NCBI GenBank assembly: GCA_964017125.1
Contig: OZ024914.1
Coordinates: 23,622,702-23,686,701, forward strand
Direction: 5' to 3'
Length of the DNA stretch: 64,000 bases
Source: Flabesymbios commensalis
Taxonomy: Eukaryota; Annelida; Polychaeta; Terebellida; Flabelligeridae
Shown: positions 46,750 through 56,959 of the stretch, in pieces
How the letters are laid out: each line of letters opens with the position of its first letter
Position numbering within the stretch: the first letter of the stretch is position 1
Position numbers and translations under genes: made by a program
The notes under the pieces: model-generated
Databases searched by the model: none
Seen by the model: only the letters and a program-made list of their open reading frames with translations
Told to the model about the DNA's origin: nothing

Positions 46750-47296
46750 TTGAGCAGCCCCTTGGGATGACATCAATTTTCGTTTTTAATTCTGCACTGA
46801 AGTAGTGTATCCCACGGATCATGTTTTAATTTTTTTTCAGAATTTTCATATTTTTACAAATATTTTTAATAAACATTTCTATGAAACCAGAAGTAACCCA
46901 AACAAACTATTTGATACCTGAAGGATGATTGAATGTTTTCACAGCATTGGGCCACATGCTGATGGCATCGGCCCAGCGTTGGGCAGACAATCAGTGCTGC
47001 AGATGTGTCCTCCCGTGTCCTGACTATAAGACACCAATTAGCGGCGACTGGTTTGATCTTACCGTCTGATACGTGGGAATATGTGATGTGAAGTGCGTAA
47101 TATTGCTGACTTGTTTTGTTTACATGGCAATATACGACTTGGAAATACAACTATTTTGCTCTTTTTCGGTGCTTTAAAATTGTTTTTTGACTTTTTCATA
47201 TTTTTAGTTAAGATCAGTAGGCTATATAGCTGCATATAAATTAAATATTCAAAATTGACCACATTGAAAATGTCTCATCCCAAGGGGTCCCTTTAA
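46750..47296 (-). mobile_element. ~540-bp TTAA-flanked non-autonomous element, copy 3
   Basis: It is the reverse orientation of 13530-14083. The right end, ATCCCAAGGGGTCCCTTTAA, is the intact terminus; the left end is a diverged TTGAGCAGCCCCTTGGGATG. Internal GGGCCACATGCTGATGGC and CAGCGTTGGGC again echo the core of the ~100-bp palindromes. Confidence 0.8.
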
Positions 47297-47392
47297 TAAT
47301 ATCTATACGATCGCGAACTACGATAATATGCTTATAATCTGATCGAGATGAATTTGGAAGTTCAGAATATAGACACTAGAGGAACGCACACA

Positions 47393-47556
47393 TTAACCCT
47401 TACAACGCTGAATTAATATTGTATAAAGCATTGAGATCAAAGGGTTTTTTTCAATTTGAAATCATCATAAATGTCTTAGTTATTTCTCTCCGGTTCGTTT
47501 GAAAACCTATAAATATTTATTCCGTGTAAAGGCGGTCATCGCGCTGAAAGGGTTAA
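47393..47556. mobile_element. TTAA-flanked MITE, family 2, internally deleted copy
   Basis: TTAA lies at both ends (TTAACCCTTACAACGCTGAA and GCGCTGAAAGGGTTAA), with the family's CAAAGGGTTTTTTTCAATTTG block. The hairpin half is missing, leaving 164 bp. Confidence 0.8.
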
Positions 47557-48080
47557 TGAATGACATCATTTATAGAGAACCTTTTACGTGAGGTGTCATC
47601 GAACTATAGCAGCCAAATCCAGACGCCACAATACATGATCAGTGATATTTGCATGTTTTTACTTTTTTTCTGTGCTAATATATGACAAGAAGGCATTTTT
47701 TGTCAAAAGTGGACGTTTTTGAAACGCTGTTCTTAAAACGACCACGGCACATATCACCATTATCTGTATAGGTCACAAAACGCTCAACCAATCACGTATT
47801 TGTCACAGAGAAAGTGGTGGGTGGACGTTTTGGGCACAAAGTAGCTGGTCAGTTTGATGTTAGCTGTTCCCAAAATGCTCACCAGATGCCTAAAAATTCC
47901 ACACCGTTGTGCTTTGTGATGGGCGTTTTTTTTTTTGGGGGGGGGGGGATAGAGACGTTTTGTCAAACATTCATTAATCAGAAAAGGTTATTACAAAAAT
48001 TAGACAAAAAATATCTTCTCATTGATTCGACGTTTCGTTGTACATGATGTACGACCTTTGATATTTGATACCTATGTTGT
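47557..48080. other. Unassigned stretch with a dispersed-repeat fragment and G-tract
   Basis: GAAAGTGGTGGGTGGACG at about 47811 matches 45954. TTTTTTTTTTGGGGGGGGGG at about 47930-47949 is a short T/G homopolymer junction. Confidence 0.45.
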
Positions 48081-48187
48081 ACCCAAACACAAAACATTTG
48101 TATAACATTTGTCGGCGTCGAACCAACGGCGAAGACGCTGGGCCGACGTTGTACAAAAGTTATTCAAATGTTTTGTGTTTGCTGGGT
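48081..48187. mobile_element. 'CAGCAAACACG' palindrome, ACAAAA subtype
   Basis: ACCCAAACACAAAACATTTG and the complement end in TGTTTGCTGGGT. The core, AACGGCGAAGACGCTGGGCC, belongs to the family. It is the subtype partner of 7220-7332. Confidence 0.8.
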
Positions 48188-48449
48188 ACCGGTATAAGAA
48201 GAAGCACCATTTTACATTTTTGCTTTTGAGATGATTCAGCACTGTGTTGCTTTCCACAACAAGAGGGGTGACAATTCCGGTCATGATGTTGTAATACGGG
48301 TGACTCCATAACAGAACATAAATTTCGATCATTTGACAATTATTAATAAAAGGGTAAAAATATAATGGTATATATCGTTGATATTTATGGATGATAACAT
48401 ACAGAACTAGAAAAAATCATTTAAGAAAAATACCTGGAGCTCCATTATA

Positions 48450-48850
48450 TTTGTCGATGACTTGCCTCATATTCGCATAGCATAATTAATAAAGAAATCT
48501 AAACAAAAGCCATTACAGCGCTGTATTCATAGTAAATGTTGAGCCAAATCACCGACAAAGGTTTTCTGTTTCTATAGGCCCTATTCACGTTTCTCATCCC
48601 GTGGTGCTCGTTTTGGTTAATCGCGAATATCACAGGCAAATATCATTTGCATAAATCAGCATAAACTAACACAATTATTAACAAAAATATGTAAAATGTT
48701 GGAATTGTTTGAGGAAAATCACTGACAAAATTGTTTACTGTGTCTATGCACCCATAGACACCCAACTCGAGTAATTGATATTAGGGTATTTTTGAATATC
48801 GGCCAGATTCATATAATTAGCATAAACTATATACAATTATGAACCAAATC
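48450..48850. repeat. Imperfect ~170-bp tandem repeat, 2-3 units
   Basis: TCGCATAGCATAATTAATAA, CATAAATCAGCATAAACTAA and ATAATTAGCATAAACTATA recur at about 170-bp spacing. Each is preceded by a GAATATC or CATATTC block and a TGTSTCTATR block. Strongly diverged. Confidence 0.5.
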
Positions 48851-49057
48851 CTGTATATTTGCTACATCAAATACCATTATTATCCCAACATAGATTGGTA
48901 TGCTTCCGGCCGTTCCGGGACATGTTTGCAGAAATAAAACAGCAAAATAGACCATGTATACAGGTAGCTGACATCTCTCTGGACCAGCACACAAGCTCGA
49001 AAAAAACCCCATAGAAAATAGACAAATCCTCCAAATAGACCTTGAAATAATCGACCT
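48851..49057. other. Unassigned stretch
   Basis: Nothing recognised. The minus-strand frame at 48867-49259 reads across the adjacent palindrome. Confidence 0.4.
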
Positions 49058-49299
49058 TTAAAGGTGATCTATTACCCCTTATATGGTATGAATAATTTTG
49101 TGACAAATAAATCAAAGCTGCCACAAGATGGGGCACAAGTGTTTCCTTATATGGGGTGATTGGCACATGATAGCCAATCACCCCATATATGGGGTGGTTG
49201 GCTATCATGTGACCCTCTGAGAGGGTCACATGATAACCAATTACCCCATATAAGGACATAATAATTCATACCATATACGGGGTGATAGATCACCTTTAA
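49058..49299. mobile_element. TTAA-flanked element with nested palindromes
   Basis: The outer ends are TTAAAGGTGATCTATTACCC and GGGTGATAGATCACCTTTAA. Inside, CCCCATATATGGGG and TGGCTATCATGTG/CACATGATAGCCA palindromes repeat so that several alternative hairpins can form. A second centre, GACCCTCTGAGAGGGTC, lies at about 49211-49227. Confidence 0.85.
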
Positions 49300-49469
49300 A
49301 GCTCAACCCCAGCCGATATACTGAAATTGCCCCCACTTCCTCTGGTTGCTGGTAATAAAAATGACTTGAAACTGGGACTGTAATGATTACAGTCGCGATG
49401 GGATTACAAATCGCATGTCTCGCCAGATTTTACAGCTATAACGTCCAATTTCTATAAGGTCTGCATAGC

Positions 49470-49585
49470 AGTACATACAATTTCACTGAGAGACACTTCG
49501 TCTCTTTGGATATGAAAAGGTGTATATGCCACTTTGTAAAGTGGCAGATACACCCTTTCATATCCAGAGGGACGACTTGTGTTGC
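49470..49585. repeat. ~115-bp hairpin repeat
   Basis: CGTCTCTTTGGATATGAAAA with GGTGTATATGCCACTTT pairs with AAAGTGGCAGATACACC and TTTCATATCCAGAGGGACG. No TTAA ends. Weaker homology extends outward through GCATAGCAGT and GTTGCTATG. Confidence 0.65.
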
Positions 49586-50041
49586 TATGATAGGGACTTA
49601 AAAATCATACATAAATAAACATCACAGACCAGACCGACCAACACGCACACCAACTTTAATATAAAAAGAACATCAATAAACGTGTTTATACATTGTCTCA
49701 CTTCAATTCAAGTTTTTTTTCTACTTTTTGTATTACTATATACACATAATCATCCTCACTGACTATCTTACAGTTAACAATTTAATGTTAAGAAATCAAT
49801 ATCATCACTGACATATTGCAAATATTTTAATACAAAGTATATACATGTATGTAAATATTCATTAATACACAATTGTTTTGTGGATAATTAGCGTATTTGT
49901 TTACTGAACAGTAGAAAATCATAATATTGTGATCAAAGTGTGTTGGGTAATCCAGGGAAATTGTATCTTGAAAGAAATCACATTCAATGTATATTTTTAG
50001 TAACACTTTATCATCATATATACACATTAAACATGATAAAT
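49586..50041. other. Probable 3' flank of the Toll-like receptor gene
   Basis: AT-rich sequence downstream of the receptor stop codon. A minus-strand ATTAAA word at about 49825-49830 could serve as a polyadenylation signal, but this is only a pattern match. Confidence 0.3.
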
Positions 50042-52885
50042 TCATTTTGTTATTGTTTTCTTGAGTGACTTTGTCAAAGTCTTCCAGAATCGACGCTCCT
50101 TTTTACCACCTTCTTGCCAAGGTAGATACGTTTTGTTGGTTAATAGATTTCTCAGGCTTCGATTGACCACCCCGTTTTCAATGTCCTCCATTAGAATCAC
50201 TATTATAGAATTTCTCCTGTCGTTTACAAAGTGAGTGTATGCCATATCCACCTCTTCTCTGCCCCACAGACTTTGTGCAAATAGTTTGTTCACAACAAAA
50301 ACAGTAGAGCAGCTGTGTTGTATGCTGTTCATAATGTTATTAACTATAGCCTCTCCAGGTGGCCAGTCCCTGTGGTGTATGCATAGTTTGATGCCATGTT
50401 CATATTCCAGTTCTGGGATCATTTTGTCTATTATCCACTTAATGCTGGAGTAATGATAGCATACGAAAGCGTCATACAGAAACACTTGCTGATCCCTCTG
50501 TCCAATGAACAGTCTCTTAGACTTCAATTTAAAAAGATAATATCTTAGATGCCAGCGATATCGATAAGTCAATGATATTAGCGTAACAACTATAATAAGT
50601 GTGATATGAATAGCAAACGTTGTGGTGGAGTTACTATAAAGGCAATCTGCTGTTGTCATGTAGTACAATAAATCTTTATTACGCTGGTCTTGTGGGGAAG
50701 CACACACATATTGGCTCTTCATTGTTAATTCCTGTACATTTACATCAGTGACAATCATCCATTGACTGAACCAGAACATGTCACAATTGCACACAAAAGG
50801 GTTTTCCGATTAAGTTTAAATTGCGTAGCGAAATGAGATGACGAAATGTGTCTAACCTTAATGTGGTGAGTCTATTTTTGCTTAGAATCAATTGAGTTAG
50901 ATTCCTTAAAGGAACAAATACTTCTGGATGAATATAACTGATCAGATTCAGTGATAAATCTAGTAAATCTAATTTATCCAAGCCAAAGAACATGTCAGCC
51001 TCTAATGTGTAGAGTCTTGTTGATTGTAAATGCAATTGGGAGAGTTTATGCAATTTTTTAAATATCCTCGCACAATTAGATTACTGTTGAGATACAAATA
51101 GTTAATTTCTGCTGAAAAGGGAACCAAATCTGACAATTTTAAACTGAATTGGTTATTTTCAAGATCCAAATGTTTCAAATTAGAAAGTGATTTAAAAGGA
51201 TTTTTTGTCCCTTGTCTTATTGCATTATTTTTAAGACGTAAGAAAATAAGTTGTGTCAGATTTGACATTGCATCATTAATGTCTTTAATGTGATTTCCTT
51301 CAAGATACAATTTCTCTAGATTATAATAGCCTTTGAAATCGGTCGTTGAGAGAAACTCAATATTATTGTTACTCATATCAAGTATCTTCAATGAGTCAGA
51401 TAAATGAACATGCGAGCAGACTGGGATTCGCCTGAATGAATTGCTTGTTAAACTCAGATGTTCTAGTCCAATTATTCCACGAAAGGAACCTTCTTCGAGA
51501 CCATTATCTAAAAGATCATAATTTCCCTTGAGATCTATGTGTTTCAGCCGTGTGAACATCGAAAAAGTGTCCGAGGCAATAGACAATATATTGCTATCCA
51601 TTAACTCGAGGACAGTAATTATATTTAAAGCCGAAAATCCCTGAAAAGTGTATTTGTTTAAATTCTTTTTTCCTGACGATGTAATAGAAATTATATTTAA
51701 ATCACTTGCGTTAGCCAATGCCATTGATATATTTGTGAGTATTTGTAATGGATTAGTCCCATTATTAATCTTCAAACCAGCGAAATAAATCCTTTGAAGT
51801 GTTTCTGAAAATACATCAAAAGCTTTGACGGGGATGGCTGATATAATACAGTGATTAAAATGAATTTCCTCTATTGGACTATTGGTCAGATTTTCGAAAT
51901 ATTTGTCAATAATAAAATCAATGGGAATGTATGATAAAACAAGCTTGCGCAGGTTTACGGCTTTCTGGAAATTTGTTCCGAAATAAGCTTGACTGTTCTT
52001 GTTACCACTGAAAGACATTAGCTTTATTGACCTGGCCAGATCTATATCCTGAGGAATATACTTCAGTTCTTTGCCGCTGAGATTTAAATCAGAAATATTT
52101 GTATCGTTGAAAATGCCATCTGGAAGGGATATGATTCTGTCACTACCAATATTCACCGTAGTCACATGTGGGATGTACTTGAATACATCTGGTTGCATTG
52201 TTTTGATCTCAAGGCCGATCATATAGACACTTCGAATATTTGGAATGGGTTTGAAATCTTCAGCACTAACAGACACCAAAGGATTATCAGTTAAACTCAG
52301 TATAGATAATAACGGTAAAAACAAATAAATACATTGGTCCATGTGTATGTGTGTAATTTTGTTTCCGTTAAGGAATAGTGATGTTACCTTTGAATTACGA
52401 GGTAGTTCGCATAACCTGTCTGATGGGATGAATTTAAGATTATTACGTATGATCGATATTGTCCTTAAATTTGTCTGATTGGAGAAAACAGATTTTTCAA
52501 GTGTGACTGGAAAATGAAAATCTGCAAGTAGGTGAAATGTACTAAGTCGATGCAATCCATTCAGACTTCCAGCAGTTATCCGTGATAACTTACATGATCT
52601 AAAAGATAAGATTGAGATATTAGTAGCCGTTCCGAATACACCAGGTTCAACTGTCCGAAAGTTTGTCTTTTCAAATGTGACCTCTGATGTATCAGGAGAG
52701 AACCATGGTATTTTGTCAATTAACGGGTTCTTACATATAGCATGTAAGCCATCATTATTGTACACACAGATACACGAGAGAGGACATGTTCTAGTTGCTG
52801 CACTGTTGAAAGGTTTTGTAAAGCCCACGACTAGTAGATATATTTGTGTGACAAAGCTCGATGACAATCCAACCAATAATTTCAT
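50042..52885 (-). CDS. Toll-like receptor, interrupted by two frame changes
   Basis: This is a membrane receptor for microbial or endogenous ligands, signalling through TIR adaptors such as MyD88 (family knowledge). The ~950-codon reading on the minus strand starts at the Met at 52885, chosen because MKLLVGLSSSFV begins a hydrophobic signal peptide. Then come an LRRNT (CPLSCIC), about 20 leucine-rich repeats to ~50.83 kb, one C-terminal Cys cluster (NPFVCNCDMFWFSQW), a membrane helix (HITLIIVVTLISL) and a TIR domain. The TIR has box 1 YDAFVCY, box 2 HHRDWPPGEAI with the BB-loop proline, and box 3 FW near the end. The layout is the single-cysteine-cluster type. Two frame changes split it: near 51070 (one base lost or two gained) and at about 50801, where an extra A in GGAAAACCC shifts LIGNPFVCN. 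Everything else is intact, so assembly error is as likely as recent pseudogenisation. The coding part is intronless, as is common in the family. Confidence 0.88.
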
Positions 52886-52928
52886 TTTGGGAATGTATAC
52901 TTCCGTGTTTACTTCCGTGGCCAAGTTT

Positions 52929-52948
52929 CTGAAACAATTAAAGAAACA
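52929..52948 (-). other. Likely 3' splice acceptor upstream of the receptor start
   Basis: On the minus strand a pyrimidine-rich run, TTTCTTTAATTGTTTCAG, ends in CAG at 52931-52929, about 44 bases before the chosen ATG. It suggests a 5'-UTR intron, so the longer frame extending to 53065 need not be coding. This supports the Met at 52885 as the start. Confidence 0.5.
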
Positions 52949-53065
52949 TAAGACATGAGCTCGAATACATGAAAAAGTATTCGTCTTTGTAAATTGTTGA
53001 ATATAATTACGAATACTCCATTTTACAAATGTATTTAAAAACGAATACATTACTTCATAATGCAT

Positions 53066-53852
53066 TCGAAGACAAATATATATATATCAAATATTTGACT
53101 CAATGTGCAGGTTTATTGTCTGATATCAAGTCTGAAGACCTATCAACCGACTTTACATCTTACCCCCTGGTCACTGGACCAATGTGGGATGGGTCCGATA
53201 CGAGCCATATTCGGTCCAATACGGCCCATACTCTTTTATGTACAGTATAATACGGTCAGATAATGAGAAATAGGGGTATATAGTGTTATTTAATGCTAGT
53301 GCTCATAGCACAGGGTCATATTAGGTCATTAACGATGCCTTGCGGACATGCTCACGCGGTGTGACAAAACGAATAAAAGCAGGACCAGCTTACAGAACTG
53401 AAATGCATCAATTTGTACGTATATTATTTAGAAAAAAATGAAATGAAAGCGGTTTTAGGCCACCTTTGTGTTTGTGCACATATGTGACACGATTTGGCTA
53501 AATGAATCGTAGGTCGCACTTTGACGATGATAGGGCTCTTAACACTTACAGTCCCACGTTCTTTTCATGATTTAAAAACAAAAATTATAACGCAATACAA
53601 ACATTTGTATATATTTTATACGTTTACTCTAATACACATGAAACTTTCCACGAACACAGGCAACACGTGGGAAAGGGGGGGGTCACTAAAAAGTAGTTAC
53701 CATACCTCTTGAGAACATCCCCTTACTCCCTAGAAACGGTTTCCATGGCAACAGTATTTTGTATATATCCATGCCACGTGAGATCAAATCACTATAATCT
53801 ACTTATATAAACACATTTATGCAACTGACAGATTTCCGGCGAAGCATATTAT
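53066..53852. other. Upstream flank of the receptor gene, nothing recognised
   Basis: An ATATATAT run lies near 53080, and TACGGxCxxATA words recur at about 53195-53265. No confident promoter element, gene or repeat was seen. An upstream exon of the receptor may lie here or further out. Confidence 0.35.
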
Positions 53853-54275
53853 AACAAGAGCACACTCGACAATAGCCCGCCGCCATTATTGAAATTAATA
53901 ACTTTAACTTAAAGTTGTTGTTTTTTCAGCCGTTATCGAACTTGTCCGAGAACTGCTTATTAGTAACATGTAGAGCTAATTTGAACAGGATACATGAAAA
54001 ACTTTTCAAGTTATGGCGCCCACAAGGTCAAATTATTTATGTAAAATGCGAAAAAACGCAATAAATCGGCCATTTTGATTTTTTTTCAGCCATTATTAAA
54101 CGTGTCCGAGAACTGATCATTTTTAACATGCATAACAAATTCGGGAAGGATACATGAAAAACCTCTCAAGTTATTGTGCACACAAGTAAATGTTGGAGCC
54201 GACGCCGACGACGCCGAACATCGATGACAATAGCCCACCTTTTTTAATTAAAATTAAAAGGCGGGCTAAAAATGA
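53853..54275. mobile_element. AATAGCCCGCC-type repeat with two internal units
   Basis: It begins GACAATAGCCCGCCGCCATT and ends ATTAAAAGGCGGGCTAA, an inverted pair. Two ~150-bp units each contain TTTTTTCAGCC, GTCCGAGAACTG and GGATACATGAAAAAC. A GACGCCGACGACGCC stretch and a second GACAATAGCCCACC lie near the right end. Similar AGCCCGCC intron repeats are widespread in marine invertebrates (family knowledge, not checked). Confidence 0.65.
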
Positions 54276-55163
54276 TCGGCAACAAAGAATAATAACCGTT
54301 GTTGCTATGGGCATAAATGGCAACGATTATTAACAAAAAAATCAAATCAAATTTATCAAATCACACTTTATAATTAACAATGATTAACGCAATTCGGATT
54401 TTTTTTTAGATTTTGCAAACCTATAATGGAGATGTACCAACTTACATTATTTCTCGTTATCTTCACTTATACCATCGAAAAAGTATAAACCTACACAGCT
54501 TAATCTGTTATGTTCTTGAATATGAGCTTAGCGACAGTAAAACAGGCAACGATAAAAATATCCAATCATATAGAGAAATCATGTACATGGACCGTTATTT
54601 TCAACGTTTACAAGTGTCACATGATTTAATTGTCAAATGACCCTTGATAATACAATCATTTCTGCTGAGGTAGGGGTAGGGTAGCCTTGGTTAACATAAT
54701 AAAAATAACATTACTTAGATTATTAATTACACCTTGCATAATACATTCTGGCCGGAATCTTACCTATTTAAACGCATTATATCCATCTAGAGGCAATGTG
54801 AACAAAGGGTGAGTGTGAATAATAATGTATTAGACTGGTGGAAATCGGAGCAAAATATTGACCCAGAGTAGGAAGTCTGCCCATTTAGTTTTTTCACCAT
54901 TTTTAACCATTTTCGGGTATGGGGAATCGAATGCGAAGTCGTGTCAAGCCGGATTTTTCCTCTAAAACGTTCTATTTCGCGATTTAAATTATGACGTCTA
55001 AATCATATAATTAATAGATTAAATCTCGTCATATCACTATTAGTCTGGCAGAACTAGCACTGGACCTCATTTTGAGGTGTAACGTTTTTGTATTGTTGAT
55101 TATTGATGGTGAGGATATATGTATTCAGAATTTGCCGGGAGACATCTTGTCATTCTTAACCAC
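54276..55163. other. Unassigned stretch
   Basis: AT-rich, with no recognised gene or repeat. The frame at 54413-54640 lacks any domain. Confidence 0.45.
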
Positions 55164-55535
55164 TCTGCACTATGGGGTAAATTCAAGGTCAAAGTTCAAT
55201 TTCAAGGTCAAATATGATTTTTCAACAAATAAAGGTAGAAACAACTGTAATACCTCATTGTTGTGTAATTTTGACTGCAAAATTCATTTCTGGTACCAAT
55301 TTTGTGATTTGGAGTCATCCTTAAAGACAGAAGATCAATTTCAAGGTCAAAAGGTCAATTTTAAGGTCAAGTAAGCAAAAATATGATTTTCACCAAATTA
55401 AGCTAGAAACAAGTGTAATACCTCATTTTCGCGTGATTTTGACCTCAAAATCCATTTCTGGAATTTTTTTGGTGATTTGACGTCAACCTCAAGGTCAGAA
55501 GGTCAATTTCAAGGTCAAACATATTTTAGCATATG
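55164..55535. repeat. ~180-bp tandem repeats with TCAAGGTCA, two units
   Basis: ATATGATTTTTCAACAAAT, GTAATACCTCATT, AAATCCATTTCTGG, GTGATTTGRMGTCA and TTTCAAGGTCAAA recur twice at about 180 bp. These are the same units as in the arms of the 37-42 kb foldback element, here without an inverted partner. Confidence 0.8.
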
Positions 55536-55815
55536 TGACCCTCCATGCGTTACAAGTATTTAAGGTGTCATTTGAAATTTAGATTTAATGATAACATAAT
55601 TAAATTCAAAATATTGGAATCTAATAGTACACAAAGTCATAAAGATTAGGAACAAAAAAGTTATTGAAACAGGAAAGACTGCAGATTATATATACATGGA
55701 CAAGGCCACCAGGGGTCATCGAAGTATGGTACCCTTGACCCCTAGGGTGGTATGAGAGCGTGGCATATACACACTGTCAGTGGAAAGGAGTTTTGTTCAA
55801 AAATATTCCTTTTAA
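55536..55815. other. Unassigned stretch
   Basis: Nothing recognised. Confidence 0.4.
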
Positions 55816-56660
55816 ATAGATTATTGGAACAGCACTTCCAATAAATCGATCGAGCCCAACCCAAGTACATATGGTGACATGGGTTGGTGTTGGGTTTCAT
55901 AGGGGAGTTATCCAAAGGTCATGGGGCGGTCATCTCAAGGTCACAACAAGATCAAATCTGCGCAAAACGGTTGAAAATAGCTTTTTTTTGTTGTTTTTGC
56001 TAACATTATGTTCACTTGAAATGTACACAATGTCTTGAAACATACCTAGATCCCAACACGGACCTACACAAAAACACCCCTGAGAGGTTGCAGAGATAAC
56101 ATTTAGGGTTGGAGGGTTTTTTACTCGCCCCCCCCCCCTTCAAATCACCCTTGTGTCAATACTGTCTCACATGGCACAATGTACAAAATAACACACTGAT
56201 GTTATATTTTGACCAATAACCAATCTGGTAAGGCTCAACCCAAGTATACATGGTGAAATAGGTTGGGGTTGTATTTCACAGGGTTCTTACCCCAAGGTCA
56301 TGACAAGGTCATCTCAAGGTTACAGCAAGGTCAAATCAGTTCAAAATGGGTGAAAATAGATTATTGAACCAAAACTTCCAATAGGTCTAAACACAACTCA
56401 AGTAGGCCTACGCAAGGTGAGTTGGGTTGGTGTTGAGTTTTATAAGAGAGTTATCATAAGGTCATTGTAAGGCCATCTCAAGGTCACAGGAAGGTCAAAT
56501 TAGCTCAAAATGGTTGAAAAGAGCTTATTTTTGTTGTTTCTCCTAACATTATGTTCACTTGAAATGTATAAGATGGCTTGAAACATACCTAGAATAGTAG
56601 ATCCCAACACGGACTTATACCAAAACACCCCCGCGAGGTTATAATGGATAAGTCACCATT
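55816..56660. repeat. Long tandem repeat with AAGGTCA words, about two full and one partial unit
   Basis: CCCAAGTACATATGGTGACA, GGTTGGTGTTGRGTTT, CATCTCAAGGTCACA, TGTTCACTTGAAATGTA and GATCCCAACACGGACYTA recur at about 55850-56090 and 56395-56640. A partial unit lies at about 56230-56350. An inverted fragment is at 62480-62575. A C10 tract lies at about 56130. Confidence 0.75.
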
Positions 56661-56959
56661 TCTATACAGATTATAGCATAATTTTCTAAATAATAAAAAT
56701 AAATTAGCATCAGTGTCATAATACGTAGAAACATAGGTGGTCAGAATAATTTATAAACAATAATAAGCCTAGCTATCTTCACCAATAGTGGCCCAACATT
56801 GGCCCAACATTACCCATATGAATTGTAGATATCGTAGGCGGCCTAAAAGCTGGCATATTAGGCTTCATAGGCGTGCTGTATTACGGCCGCCGATAATCAA
56901 AATATCCATATAAAAAATAATGTATACTATTTTCACACTCCTAGCAGCCGTGTCTATTA

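Noticed and set aside
52886-53065. 60-residue N-terminal extension of the receptor frame
   Set aside because: Lacks a signal peptide at its start and crosses a strong splice acceptor; the Met at 52885 fits a secreted N-terminus.
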